20,216 nt of DNA from contig JAITCV010000068.1 in assembly GCA_031282905.1 (NCBI GenBank), positions 1 through 20,216 on the forward strand. Reading direction: 5' to 3'. This DNA comes from Azoarcus sp. (GTDB lineage Bacteria > Pseudomonadota > Gammaproteobacteria > Burkholderiales > Rhodocyclaceae). Below the pieces are notes generated by a model. It was not told the DNA's origin. It saw only the letters and a program-made list of their open reading frames with translations, and did no database searches. Below, one piece after another: positions 7,121-14,912 of this stretch (its first letter is position 1; each line of letters starts with the position of its first letter). The position numbers and the translations under genes are program-made.

Positions 7121-7655
7121 CCGATCACGATCCTGGTCAGCGGCTGCGTGGTCAAATTCCCCATGAAAATTCCGTCGCGCCAGATTCAGGCCATGAATGA
7201 ATCCGCCATAGAATCTTGCGGCAACGTGTTTACCGCCTCGGTTTTCCGCCAGAAGAGACCGGCAGCTTGCGCGAGGCCATCGCCGGACGTGGATGGACGC
7301 AAACCGACGCGCCCATATCGGGCAATCCCACATCTCGGTCTCATGCGCAACAAGTGGAACAAATCCAGCCCCGGCACGCTGACGGGAAACGGACAGAACT
7401 CGTGCTGATTTGAAGTCCTGCCCCAAGTGTTGCACATCGATCAGCACTGAGAGCGGCCCGGGAAGTTTCCAGCGCGCGCGCCGGATTGGCCAGATTTCGA
7501 ATCCAGATCGGTTGGCAGCCGAGCGGCCAAGACACATGGATGCCCCCTGAAAAAGCCATTCGCGCATACCATGATGTCGGCGCACAAATTCGACGCCTGA
7601 TGAAGCCACGACGACAGTGGCGCAAACCCACCCATGAAGAAACGAAGGAACAACG
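7121..7655. other. No recognisable gene
   Basis: About 535 bases between the inverted repeat and the patatin gene. Short frames exist on both strands, but none has family homology, a ribosome site and sensible length together. A plus-strand frame at about 7216-7413 (reading VYRLGFPPEETGSLREAIAG) looks protein-like and may be the end of an eroded gene. The last 20 bases carry the patatin ribosome binding site. Confidence 0.5.
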
Positions 7656-8762
7656 ATGGCATCTCATTCGAACACAGGCGGCGCACAACGCACGATCAGC
7701 CTTGGCTTGCAGGGTGGCGGAGCGCACGGTGCTTTCAGTTGGGGAGTGCTCGATGCCCTGCTGGAAGACGGGCGTTATGATTTCGACGGCATCAGCGGCA
7801 CCAGCGCTGGCGCCATGAATGCCATAGTTATGGCAAATGGCTTGATGACCGGCGGCAAGATCGGCGCGATCAAGGCATTGAAAGCTTTCTGGCAAGGCGT
7901 TGCGGCCAGTGTGCCGCTCGATTTGTCCATGCCGGTCGACGGTGGCGAGGGCGTGGCCCTGCTGCCGACCACCAAGATGCTGTTGAGCTGGACGCAGTAT
8001 TTTTCTCCCTACCAGATGAATCCGCTCAATTTCAACCCGCTGCGCAAACTCCTGGACGTGCAGGTGGATTTTGGCGGCCTGCGCAAACACAGCCCAGTGC
8101 GGCTCTTCATCGCCGCAACCAATGCCAAGACCGGTAAGTTGCGCCTGTTCCGCCATCCTGAAATCAACGCCGACACCATCGTCGCCTCCGCCTGTCTGCC
8201 CATGATCCACCAAGCGGTCGTCATCGACGGTGAACCTTATTGGGATGGTGGTTATTCCGCTAATCCGGCGGTGTTCCCGCTTTTCAACGAATGCGAATCG
8301 CGCGACATCATGCTCATCCTGCTCGCCCCCCAGGATTACGGCGAGATGCCGCGCACGGCGGAAGAAATCCGCGCGCGCACGCTTGAATTCGCCTTCAATA
8401 CCAGTCTGTTGCGGGAAATGCTGCTGTTTGCCCACGTGCTCAACTACGGCAACGACAACGAGCGCACGCAGAAAAAGGAAGACAGCGGCTGGAGCCTGTT
8501 GCGTCTGCTCGGGCGTTCGCGCCAGGAGATGGCGACCCTGCCGAGTCTGGAACGTCAGATGCTGGAAACCCGTTTTCATCTGATCGAAGCGGAAGACCTG
8601 CTGCGCCAATTCGGCAGCGCCACCAAGATCGCGGCTGACTGGTCTTTCCTGAAGAAACTGCACGACATTGGTTACGAAAAGACCCAGACCTGGCTTGCCG
8701 AACATGGCGATCAGGTCGGCAAGGAAACCTCTTTCGACCTGATTGCGCGATTTGGCGGGTAA
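7656..8762 (+). CDS. Patatin-like phospholipase
   Basis: A 368-residue acyl hydrolase with the Ser-Asp dyad of patatins. The oxyanion-hole glycine block LQGGGAHGAF (18-27) is followed by the nucleophile elbow GTSAGA with Ser50, and the catalytic Asp197 lies in DGGYSANPA. No signal peptide is visible, so it is probably cytoplasmic or membrane-associated; the likely substrates are phospholipids or other acyl esters. The C-terminal third (about 255-368) is mostly charged helix and not specific. ATG 7656 is preceded by AAGGA at good spacing. It stands alone: a 17-bp hairpin lies 14 bases after its stop, and the next gene points the other way. No nucleotidyltransferase neighbour is present, so it is not a visible CBASS effector. 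Confidence 0.92.
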   Translation: MASHSNTGGAQRTISLGLQGGGAHGAFSWGVLDALLEDGRYDFDGISGTSAGAMNAIVMANGLMTGGKIGAIKALKAFWQGVAASVPLDLSMPVDGGEGVALLPTTKMLLSWTQYFSPYQMNPLNFNPLRKLLDVQVDFGGLRKHSPVRLFIAATNAKTGKLRLFRHPEINADTIVASACLPMIHQAVVIDGEPYWDGGYSANPAVFPLFNECESRDIMLILLAPQDYGEMPRTAEEIRARTLEFAFNTSLLREMLLFAHVLNYGNDNERTQKKEDSGWSLLRLLGRSRQEMATLPSLERQMLETRFHLIEAEDLLRQFGSATKIAADWSFLKKLHDIGYEKTQTWLAEHGDQVGKETSFDLIARFGG

Positions 8763-8776
8763 TCAGGAGCCAGGAG

Positions 8777-8845
8777 CCTTTCAGGGGCGACGCATGCGCG
8801 TCGCCCCTGAAAGGCGTTGCGGAGGCTGCGTTCCTCGCAATGGCG
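8777..8845. repeat. Strong hairpin and repeat-element remnant after the patatin gene
   Basis: A perfect 17-bp stem with a 4-base loop (8777-8793, loop ATGC, 8798-8814) starts 14 bases after the patatin stop. No T run follows. CTCGCAATGGCG at 8834-8845 differs by one base from the end of the inverted-repeat element at 940-951, so this may be the remains of a second copy. The hairpin may still protect or end the patatin mRNA. Confidence 0.5.
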
Positions 8846-8956
8846 ATCTGATTGAACAAGCAAGGGCACGGGTATAAGAAACATAGCGGGCACAATACCC
8901 CGCGCTCCCGCCCGGCGTCGCTTTCGTTCATCATGATGACGATCAGATGCCGGGAG

Positions 8957-9400
8957 TCAGGTAACCGGTGGCTTTGTAGCCGGTTGCCTGACATCGGTTT
9001 CCTGCCCCTTGCTGTGCGCATGTCCGACGGTGGCGACGAAAAGCGTTACCGACAGCGCGATTTCGACTCTCGCCAACGCGCCGGTGAGGCCGGGGTCGGC
9101 CATGCGCCACGCGCCTTCGAGAAAATAGAACAGCGTCACCATCGACAGCCACTGGCTGGTGTAACGCCGCCCGTGCCACACGCCGTAGAGGGCGAACGTC
9201 AAGGGCATGGCCTTGAATATCAACAAGGAACCGCCCGGCCACAACGGCGCGAGCCATCCTTCCCACAGTACGCACAGCGCAAGCAATGCGATCAGGGCGA
9301 CATTGACGAGCCGCGACCATGTTCGCGGCCTCATTGCCACCGCCATCCGGCAATCGGGAGGGGCGATTGCGGCAAGAAATCCTTTGTCTGCATGGGTCAT
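8957..9400 (-). CDS. DUF2069 inner-membrane protein
   Basis: A 147-residue membrane protein of unknown function. It has about four hydrophobic segments: VNVALIALLALCVLW (with WEGWLAPLWPGG after it), LLIFKAMPLTFALYGVW, QWLSMVTLFYFLEGAW and RVEIALSVTLFVATVG. The WLAP..PGGS, RRYT..W and YFLEG blocks are characteristic of DUF2069. The start is uncertain: ATG 9400 lacks a Shine-Dalgarno, and ATG 9334 (MRPRTWSRL) fits homologue N-termini better and would leave room for the divergent yihY promoter. An 11-of-12 inverted repeat (8957-8991) overlaps the last codons. DUF2069 genes often neighbour yihY in betaproteobacteria. Confidence 0.85.
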   Translation of the reverse strand: MTHADKGFLAAIAPPDCRMAVAMRPRTWSRLVNVALIALLALCVLWEGWLAPLWPGGSLLIFKAMPLTFALYGVWHGRRYTSQWLSMVTLFYFLEGAWRMADPGLTGALARVEIALSVTLFVATVGHAHSKGQETDVRQPATKPPVT

Positions 9401-9445
9401 CAAGCCGATAGAATCGGCGCATTGTATCCGAGCCCGGCATCGTCC

Positions 9446-10348
9446 ATGTCACCACGAACCTTTCCGCAATCGCTGCGCGATTTCGTCCGTCTTTTCATCG
9501 AGCGTTTCATCGCCACGCGCTGCACACAGGTTGCCGGCAGCCTGGCATTTACCACCCTGCTTGCCTTGGTGCCGCTGGTCACGGTGACCATCGCCGTGTT
9601 TGGCACCTTGCCCGGCATGGATGCCATTGGCGAATCGATCCAGACTTTCCTGCTTGAAAACATGCTTCCCGACCGCGCGGGCAAGATCATCGCCACCTAC
9701 GCCTTGCAGTTTTCGCAGCAGGCCGCCCGGCTGACCTTGATCGGCATCGCGATGCTGGCGGTAACGTCATTGATGCTGCTGGCCACCATCGAGTGGGTGT
9801 TCAACCAGATATGGGGGGTGCGCCAACCTCGCCCGTTGCTGCTGCGCATCACGGTTTATTGGTTCGTGCTGACCCTTGGGCCGGTGATCCTCGGCGGCAG
9901 CATCATCGCCACCGGCCATCTGGTGAGCGCTTCGATGCAATGGTCGCCTCATCTGGGCTGGCTGGGCGAATTCGGCGCGCGCCTGCTGCCGCCACTGTTG
10001 TTGGGCGCGCTCTTCGTTTTCATCTATTACGCCGTGCCCAATCATCCGGTACGCATTTTGCATGCAGTCATTGGCGGACTCAGCGCCGCGCTGGCTTTTT
10101 TCCTGATGCAGCGCGCGTTCGGTTTGTTCATCGTCCGCTTTCCGACCTATACGCTGATCTATGGCACGTTCGCCGTCTTGCCGATTTTCCTGGTCTGGCT
10201 GTATCTGTCGTGGATCGTGGTGCTGACCGGCGCTCTGGTGACCGCGACCTTGCCCGCGTTCGTCGAACGCCGTCGCGTGGTCGCGCCTTTTCCCGGAGAC
10301 ATGGCGTGGGCGGCGACCACCATGCTGGTGCAACTGGCACGCGCCTAG
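9446..10348 (+). CDS. yihY: YihY/BrkB-family inner-membrane protein (amber-shortened)
   Basis: A 300-residue polytopic membrane protein, formerly annotated as ribonuclease BN; its true activity is unclear and transport has been suggested. About six membrane segments are visible, including SLAFTTLLALVPLVTVTIAVFG (residues 32-53), LTLIGIAMLAVTSLMLLATI, FVLTLGPVILGGSIIATG and LPIFLVWLYLSWIVVLTGALV. The family signature of TxxALVP near the start and PxYxxIYGxxAxLPxFLxW near the end is intact. ATG 9446 begins the MSPRTFPQSLRDFVR N-terminus. The TAG at 10346-10348 is followed in the same frame by a further 119 codons resembling the C-terminal domain of longer betaproteobacterial homologues, so the gene may be interrupted. 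Confidence 0.9.
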   Translation: MSPRTFPQSLRDFVRLFIERFIATRCTQVAGSLAFTTLLALVPLVTVTIAVFGTLPGMDAIGESIQTFLLENMLPDRAGKIIATYALQFSQQAARLTLIGIAMLAVTSLMLLATIEWVFNQIWGVRQPRPLLLRITVYWFVLTLGPVILGGSIIATGHLVSASMQWSPHLGWLGEFGARLLPPLLLGALFVFIYYAVPNHPVRILHAVIGGLSAALAFFLMQRAFGLFIVRFPTYTLIYGTFAVLPIFLVWLYLSWIVVLTGALVTATLPAFVERRRVVAPFPGDMAWAATTMLVQLARA

Positions 10349-10708
10349 GACGATGGGCATCCGGTCGGTTTTTCCACCTTGCGAGACCAGGCGCCGTTGT
10401 CCGAGCATGAGGCGGAAGATGTGCTTGGACGGCTGGCCGAAAGCGGTTGGGCAAGCCGCACCGACGAAGGCGACTGGGTGCTCACGCGCGCGCCCGGGCA
10501 AATTTTGCTGGCCGAAATCATCCGCCGTTTCGCGCTCGATAGCGGCGCATGGCGGCGGGCTGCGGGCGGCGACAGCAATCTCGCCCGCAGCCTGGAAGGA
10601 CACTTGCGCCTCGACGGTCAGACCCTGGCCGAGCTGGCCCGAGACCGCCAGGCTCAACAGGACATGCGGGCTCAAGACCGCACAGTCAGTCCCGATGAGT
10701 GCGGGTAA
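10349..10708 (+). pseudogene. C-terminal domain of YihY beyond the in-frame amber stop
   Basis: Directly after the TAG the same frame continues for 119 codons: GHPVGFSTLRDQAPLSEHEAED.., ESGWASRTDEGDWVLTRAP, ILLAEIIRRFALDS, then a polar tail to TAA at 10706-10708. The pattern matches the winged-helix-like tail found on many betaproteobacterial YihY proteins, so the ancestral protein was about 420 residues. No good internal start with a ribosome site is visible (the first options are a TTG at 10379 or later codons). Either the tail is lost, the TAG is read through, or the base is a sequence error. Its last 37 bases overlap the convergent gene. Confidence 0.65.
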
Positions 10709-12192
10709 TGGTCGATCTCATACTGGAACAATTCGATGCAGGATGTCTGCAAATCCAGTCCGACCGCCTTGGCCTGGACAACGTAAAGGTTGGCGGTTTC
10801 GCGCACCAGCAGGAACTGGTTCGAGGTGTAAGCGCCCGCCGTGGTGAGGAGGGCCGGACGCAGGTTCCTGGATTGCAGCAACAGCGCGGGGGTGAGCGCA
10901 TCGGTGCCGCGAAAGCCGATCAGTACCGGGGTAAAACCCTGCGCGAGCACTTGCAGGCCCAGTTCGACCTGTTCGGTGCTGTTGGTCTTGATCCAACGCA
11001 CCACGCAGACCGACCATGGTTGCGATTGCTCGCGCCGCAGCGCCAGCACCATGCCCGCTTCCAGGGAGGCGCGGTGTTTTCCGCCAACACGGAGAATTGC
11101 ATATCCGTTTGGGCTTTCGTTGTACACCGTCCATTCATCGAACGCCGTCGTCCCGTGCTCGTGTTCAAGTCCCCAGATCGCTTTCAGTCCGGCACAGATC
11201 TGCACGGTGTAATGCTGCTGGCTGCGTTCCCCGACGCGCACCGGCAACAAAGACCAGCGCGTCCGCAGGCGGCGCAGCAGGGACAAGACTTCGCTGGGGG
11301 TCAGGCCCACCGGCAATTCGGAGGAACCGACGTCGAATTCGCCCCCATCGCGGCTCGTCCCGGTATCGAGCAAACCTTCTTCGAGCCAGAGGATTTGGGC
11401 ATCCAGGTGTTTGGCCAAGCTCGCCGGGCTGAAATAGATGATCTGTTGCTGTGCCCCCGGCATTCTCAGCGCACACGCCACGGGCGCCATGTCCTTGAAT
11501 GTATCGACCCACCAGGCCGATCGTGCCGGCTGGAGCGGATGGGGCGCGAGTGTCATTTCGCCCACGACCATTTCCAGGTAATCGAACAACCATTGCTGCT
11601 CGCGCGCGGTCAAGCCTTCGGTCTGGCTGACCGCCATCGCCAGTAGACGCCGATATTGCAGATTGGCGACCGAGGGCTGTGGCAGCGATTCGATACTGTC
11701 TTTTTTCAGCGGCTCATGTTGTCCCAGGACAAGCCATGCCGCATGTGCCTGCTGCCATAGCCCGAATGGCGCCGCATTCCCCACGAGAATGCTGAGCAAA
11801 TAGGCGTCCCCCAGAAGAACCAGCGCCATGCCGGGAATTTCGAGCAGATCCGACTGCCGGTTCCATAGGCGGCGTTGCTGATCGTTGAGCAAATCCTTCA
11901 GATGTCCGGACAAGGCCAGCAGGACGTCGACCAGGGTGGATACCTGGAGATATAGATCACGCGGGCACGGCAAGGCGGTTGCCAGCAAGCGTGGCCGCAG
12001 GCGCTCGCTGATATCCAATGTGCGTTGATGCAACAGGCGCAACGTTTCCCGGCGTTCGCTCGGCGACAGTCTGTTTTCTTCCAGCAAACCGGCATGACGC
12101 AGCAACGCCGCCAATTCGGCGTCAGGGTCATCGCCGGGGTCGCCAGACAACCAGTCCAACGCGGCATCCAGAGGAGAAGAGAGTGCTGCCAT
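10672..12192 (-). CDS. PilZ-domain protein with long helical N-terminus
   Basis: A 506-residue, apparently cytoplasmic protein without signal or membrane segments. About 1-300 is mostly helical and unrecognised. A PilZ domain at about 315-420 is suggested by RVGER (Arg319-x3-Arg323), then NESPNG (Asn358-x-Ser360-x-x-Gly363), then LEAGMVLALR and WSVCVVRWIK strands; these are the two motifs that bind cyclic di-GMP in canonical PilZ proteins, in the right order and about 35 residues apart. A further beta-rich region follows to the end. The start is ATG 12192 (a GTG lies one codon upstream), with no clear Shine-Dalgarno. It is divergent from rpsP and converges on the yihY tail. c-di-GMP binding is inferred; its target is unknown. 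Confidence 0.75.
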   Translation of the reverse strand: MAALSSPLDAALDWLSGDPGDDPDAELAALLRHAGLLEENRLSPSERRETLRLLHQRTLDISERLRPRLLATALPCPRDLYLQVSTLVDVLLALSGHLKDLLNDQQRRLWNRQSDLLEIPGMALVLLGDAYLLSILVGNAAPFGLWQQAHAAWLVLGQHEPLKKDSIESLPQPSVANLQYRRLLAMAVSQTEGLTAREQQWLFDYLEMVVGEMTLAPHPLQPARSAWWVDTFKDMAPVACALRMPGAQQQIIYFSPASLAKHLDAQILWLEEGLLDTGTSRDGGEFDVGSSELPVGLTPSEVLSLLRRLRTRWSLLPVRVGERSQQHYTVQICAGLKAIWGLEHEHGTTAFDEWTVYNESPNGYAILRVGGKHRASLEAGMVLALRREQSQPWSVCVVRWIKTNSTEQVELGLQVLAQGFTPVLIGFRGTDALTPALLLQSRNLRPALLTTAGAYTSNQFLLVRETANLYVVQAKAVGLDLQTSCIELFQYEIDHYPHSSGLTVRS

Positions 12193-12309
12193 CACATGTC
12201 AAGGCGTTTTGGGACAAGTCTGTCATTCTATGCAATTTTGTTCATTGCGTTTTGCCAGAATCACCATTTTGTTGCCTGATTTTGATCTGCTGCCGGTTCG
12301 ACTCGATAT

Positions 12310-12338
12310 TTGCTTCACTCGCGCGCATGTTCTACAAT
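12310..12338 (+). promoter_or_regulatory. Sigma-70 promoter of the rpsP operon
   Basis: The -35 TTGCTT (12310-12315) and -10 TACAAT (12333-12338) are separated by exactly 17 bases and lie 35 bases before the rpsP ATG, giving a leader of about 28 bases. GCGCG follows the -10, suggesting growth-rate control as in other ribosomal promoters. Confidence 0.8.
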
Positions 12339-12373
12339 CGCGCGTTTTCCGTTCGTCTTTTTGCAGGATACCC

Positions 12374-12649
12374 ATGGTCGTCATTCGCCTTGCCCGTGGC
12401 GGCGCCAAACAGCGCCCCTTCTACAACATCGTTGCCGCCGACTCGCGCAACCGTCGCGATGGTCGTTTCATCGAACGTGTTGGCTACTATAACCCGGTCG
12501 CCTCCGGTGGCGAACAGTTGCTTTCCATCAACACCGAACGTCTGGGCTACTGGAAACAAAACGGCGCGCGACTGTCGCCGACCGTTGCCCGCCTGGTCAA
12601 GCAGAACGCCAAATCGGCGCCGCAAGCCGACTCGCAACAAGCCGCCTGA
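12374..12649 (+). CDS. rpsP: 30S ribosomal protein S16
   Basis: A 91-residue ribosomal protein that stabilises the 30S body during assembly. It starts MVVIRLARGGAKQRPFYNIVAADSR.., the hallmark S16 N-terminus, followed by RDGRFIERVGYYNP (28-41) and a YWKQNGARLSPTVARLVKQ block; the Ala- and Gln-rich tail is variable in the family. ATG 12374 has AGGAT five bases upstream. First gene of the rpsP-rimM-trmD-rplS operon, with rimM 22 bases downstream. Confidence 0.98.
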   Translation: MVVIRLARGGAKQRPFYNIVAADSRNRRDGRFIERVGYYNPVASGGEQLLSINTERLGYWKQNGARLSPTVARLVKQNAKSAPQADSQQAA

Positions 12650-12671
12650 TCGCCTCACCGTCTGTCCGGAC

Positions 12672-13187
12672 ATGATCGTATTGGGGCGCATCGTTGCCCC
12701 CTTCGGGGTCAAGGGCTGGCTCAATATCCAGCCTTTCGGCGATGAACCGCTGCGGACCATGACGCACTGGTGGCTGTGCCGAGAAAGTGACGCGCCTGCC
12801 GAACAATGGCGACAATACAGATTGATCGATTGCCGCGAACATGGCAACGGCTTGGTCGCTTGCCTGGAAGGCGTCGTCGAACGTACGGCGGCGGCGGAAC
12901 TCAAGGGCTCGTTCGTGGCCGCGCCGCGCGAAATGCTGTCGCCTCTTGCCGCCGACGAGTTCTATTGGGGCGATCTCGTGGGGCTGGCGGTGGAAAACGA
13001 AGCGGGCGAAACTCTGGGCGTGGTCGATGGCCTGATCTCGACCGGCGCGCATGATGTTCTCCAGCTTATCGACAAGGGCGATGGCGGGCGCGACGAACAA
13101 CGCCTGATTCCGTTCGTGGCGGCCTACGTGATCGACGTCGACCTCACCGTTCGCAAGATACGGGTAGCTTGGCAGAAAGACTGGTAG
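12672..13187 (+). CDS. rimM: Ribosome maturation factor RimM
   Basis: A 171-residue factor that binds S19 and helps mature the 3' domain of 16S rRNA. The N-terminal RimM domain begins MIVLGRIVAPFGVKGWLNIQPF (1-22), the family's LGRIxxPxGVKG motif. A PRC-barrel domain starts near EFYWGDLVGL (96-105) and ends with LIPFVAAYVIDVDLTVRKIRV. The usual length is 165-180. ATG 12672 has only a weak upstream GGA, so translation may be coupled to rpsP. Four bases separate its stop from trmD. Confidence 0.97.
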   Translation: MIVLGRIVAPFGVKGWLNIQPFGDEPLRTMTHWWLCRESDAPAEQWRQYRLIDCREHGNGLVACLEGVVERTAAAELKGSFVAAPREMLSPLAADEFYWGDLVGLAVENEAGETLGVVDGLISTGAHDVLQLIDKGDGGRDEQRLIPFVAAYVIDVDLTVRKIRVAWQKDW

Positions 13188-13191
13188 GGCA

Positions 13192-14001
13192 ATGATGAAC
13201 ATGATTCCCGCCGGCCCCCGCCGCTATGACGTCATCACACTTTTCCCGGAAATGTTCACCGCCCTCACCGGCAGTGGCATCACCCGGCGGGCGATGGACC
13301 GTGATCTTTACCAGATTGTTTTCCACAACCCGCGCGAATACACGTTCGATGCGCATCGCACCGTTGACGATCGTCCCTATGGCGGCGGCCCCGGCATGGT
13401 GATGCGCGCCGAACCGTTGGCGCGCAGCATCGCCGATGCGCGCGCGCAACAAGCGGATGCCCTCGGCGCGAGCGGGCCGGTCATCTGCCTGTCCCCACAG
13501 GGGCGGGCGCTCACCCACGCCAGGGTCATGACGCTCGCCGCCCAGCCAGGGCTGATCCTGTTGTGCGGACGCTATGAAGGCATCGACCAGCGCCTGCTCG
13601 AGCGCGCGGTGGATGAAGAAATCTCGCTCGGCGACTTCGTGCTGTCGGGCGGGGAACTGGCGGCGATGGTGGTGATCGACGCCATCGTGCGCCAGTTGCC
13701 GGGAGCGTTGAACGACGCCGACTCGGCGGTGGAGGAGTCCTTCACCGAAGGTTTGCTCGATTGTCCGCACTACACGCGGCCGGAAGTGTATGAGAATGAA
13801 CGGGTGCCGGAAATCCTGCTTTCCGGCAACCATGCCGCAATCCGCCGCTGGCGGCTCAAGCAGTCGCTGGGGCGAACCAGTCTATACCGTCCCGATCTGC
13901 TTGCCGGGCGGTCATTGAGCAAGGAAGAAGCGCGCCTGCTGGAAGAATTCCGGCGGGAGCATGACGAAGGGCTTGCCGCCCGCGCGGGGCAAGCCCAATG
14001 A
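13192..14001 (+). CDS. trmD: tRNA (guanine(37)-N1)-methyltransferase
   Basis: Transfers a methyl group from S-adenosylmethionine to G37 next to the anticodon, preventing +1 frameshifts. The 269-residue protein has the SPOUT trefoil-knot motifs: DVITLFPEMF (13-22), DDRPYGGGPGMVM near 59-71, LCGRYEGIDQRLLER near 123-137, EISLGDFVLSGGELAAM and LLDCPHYTRPEVYE near 189-202; these form the cofactor knot and the tRNA-binding surface. The ATG at 13192 lies four bases after rimM; an ATG two codons later (13195) and one more (13201) are alternatives. GGGCA precedes it. Confidence 0.97.
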   Translation: MMNMIPAGPRRYDVITLFPEMFTALTGSGITRRAMDRDLYQIVFHNPREYTFDAHRTVDDRPYGGGPGMVMRAEPLARSIADARAQQADALGASGPVICLSPQGRALTHARVMTLAAQPGLILLCGRYEGIDQRLLERAVDEEISLGDFVLSGGELAAMVVIDAIVRQLPGALNDADSAVEESFTEGLLDCPHYTRPEVYENERVPEILLSGNHAAIRRWRLKQSLGRTSLYRPDLLAGRSLSKEEARLLEEFRREHDEGLAARAGQAQ

Positions 14002-14073
14002 CAAACCGCGAGCATCAGGCGCAGCCTGCTCTGCCGTCAGGCCACAGGCCATTTGAACCATGGAGTCATCCAC

Positions 14074-14457
14074 ATGAATCTGATCCAGCAACTCGAACAA
14101 GAAGAAATCACCCGCGTCTCCGCGGGCAAGACCTATCCTGCCTTCGCTCCCGGCGACACCGTGGTCATACAGGTGAAAGTGAAAGAAGGAACACGCGAGC
14201 GCCTGCAAGCCTATGAAGGCGTGGTGATCGCCAAGCGCAATCGCGGGCTCAACTCTTCCTTCATCGTGCGCAAGATTTCCTCCGGCGAAGGCGTGGAACG
14301 GACGTTCCAGACCTATTCCCCGCTGGTCGCCTCGATCGAAGTCAAGCGCCGCGGCGACGTGCGCCGCGCCAAGCTCTATTACCTGCGCAACCGCTCCGGC
14401 AAATCGGCGCGGATCAAGGAAAAGCTCGATCACAAGTCCGTGAAGAAGCAGGGCTGA
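14074..14457 (+). CDS. rplS: 50S ribosomal protein L19
   Basis: A 127-residue protein at the 30S-50S interface. MNLIQQLEQEEI, PGDTVVIQVKVKEGTRERLQAYEGVVIAKRNRG and SIEVKRRGDVRRAKLYYLRNRSGKSARIKEK are the standard L19 blocks. The start is ATG 14074, with TGGAG eight bases upstream; an upstream in-frame ATG at 14053 would add seven residues without family support. It is the last gene of the operon, 72 bases after trmD, and a 13-bp hairpin follows. Confidence 0.98.
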   Translation: MNLIQQLEQEEITRVSAGKTYPAFAPGDTVVIQVKVKEGTRERLQAYEGVVIAKRNRGLNSSFIVRKISSGEGVERTFQTYSPLVASIEVKRRGDVRRAKLYYLRNRSGKSARIKEKLDHKSVKKQG

Positions 14458-14477
14458 CAATACCTTTGGCAGCAAGA

Positions 14478-14511
14478 AATCAGCGGCAGCCCTTCAGAGC
14501 TGCCGCTGATT
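14478..14511 (+). terminator. Hairpin ending the rpsP operon
   Basis: A perfect 13-bp stem AATCAGCGGCAGC (14478-14490) and its complement (14499-14511) around an 8-base loop begins 20 bases after the rplS stop. No real T run follows the stem, only TTCC shared with its end, so termination may be weak or assisted. Confidence 0.6.
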
Positions 14512-14546
14512 CCATCGGGAAGGGCTGCATTCCCTCCCCAATGGCT

Positions 14547-14585
14547 ACGGTTGAGACCCGGCCTTCAGGCTGGGGTCTCAACCGT
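14547..14585. repeat. Second hairpin, 13-bp perfect arms
   Basis: ACGGTTGAGACCC (14547-14559) pairs perfectly with 14573-14585; inside, GCC/GGC can extend the structure around a TTCA loop. It has no T run on either strand. It may be a repeat element or a structured 3' end, and it marks the change from core operon to accessory DNA. Confidence 0.5.
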
Positions 14586-14912
14586 CTCAGCCTTCGCACC
14601 GCCCTGGAAGTATCCATCAACTTGCCCTGCTCGACATCAGCAAGGACGAAATCCCCGCAAGGCCAGGGTTTTGTTACCCGCCGCATGTTGTCCGACAAGC
14701 ATCTGCCCGCGGAAATCACCGCCTCGACCGAGCTTTCCGAATACACCGGCAAGTACGACTGTGTAAGCGATCTGCGCCAGCGGACGTATCCGGAATTTGC
14801 GCGTGTTGAAATCGGCGCGGCCGTCGAAGCCGAACTTGTCGCCGAATGAGGGATAAGTCTTGCGGCCTTCGCTTTTGACGAGGCATCCCCAAGCGCAGCG
14901 CCGCATATCATT
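14586..14912. other. Accessory DNA without a recognised gene
   Basis: Overlapping frames span this stretch on both strands (for example minus 14906-14637 and plus 14466-14849) but none shows a recognised domain. The minus-strand frame reading KTYPSFGDKFGFDGRADFNTRK has plausible codon use and could be an eroded gene. No ribosome binding site supports either frame. Confidence 0.4.

Noticed and set aside
7341..8705. A 454-codon minus-strand frame opposite the patatin gene
   Set aside because: Antisense shadow; the plus-strand patatin has intact catalytic motifs and a good ribosome site.
7656..8762. Patatin gene as a CBASS effector (CapV-like)
   Set aside because: No cyclic-nucleotide synthase or accessory CBASS gene adjoins it; the neighbours are housekeeping genes.
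8957..8991. Inverted repeat as terminator of the DUF2069 gene
   Set aside because: It overlaps the last codons, has one mismatch and no T run on the minus strand.
14466..14849. Plus-strand 127-codon frame after rplS
   Set aside because: It starts within the hairpin region, has no ribosome site and no recognisable domain.
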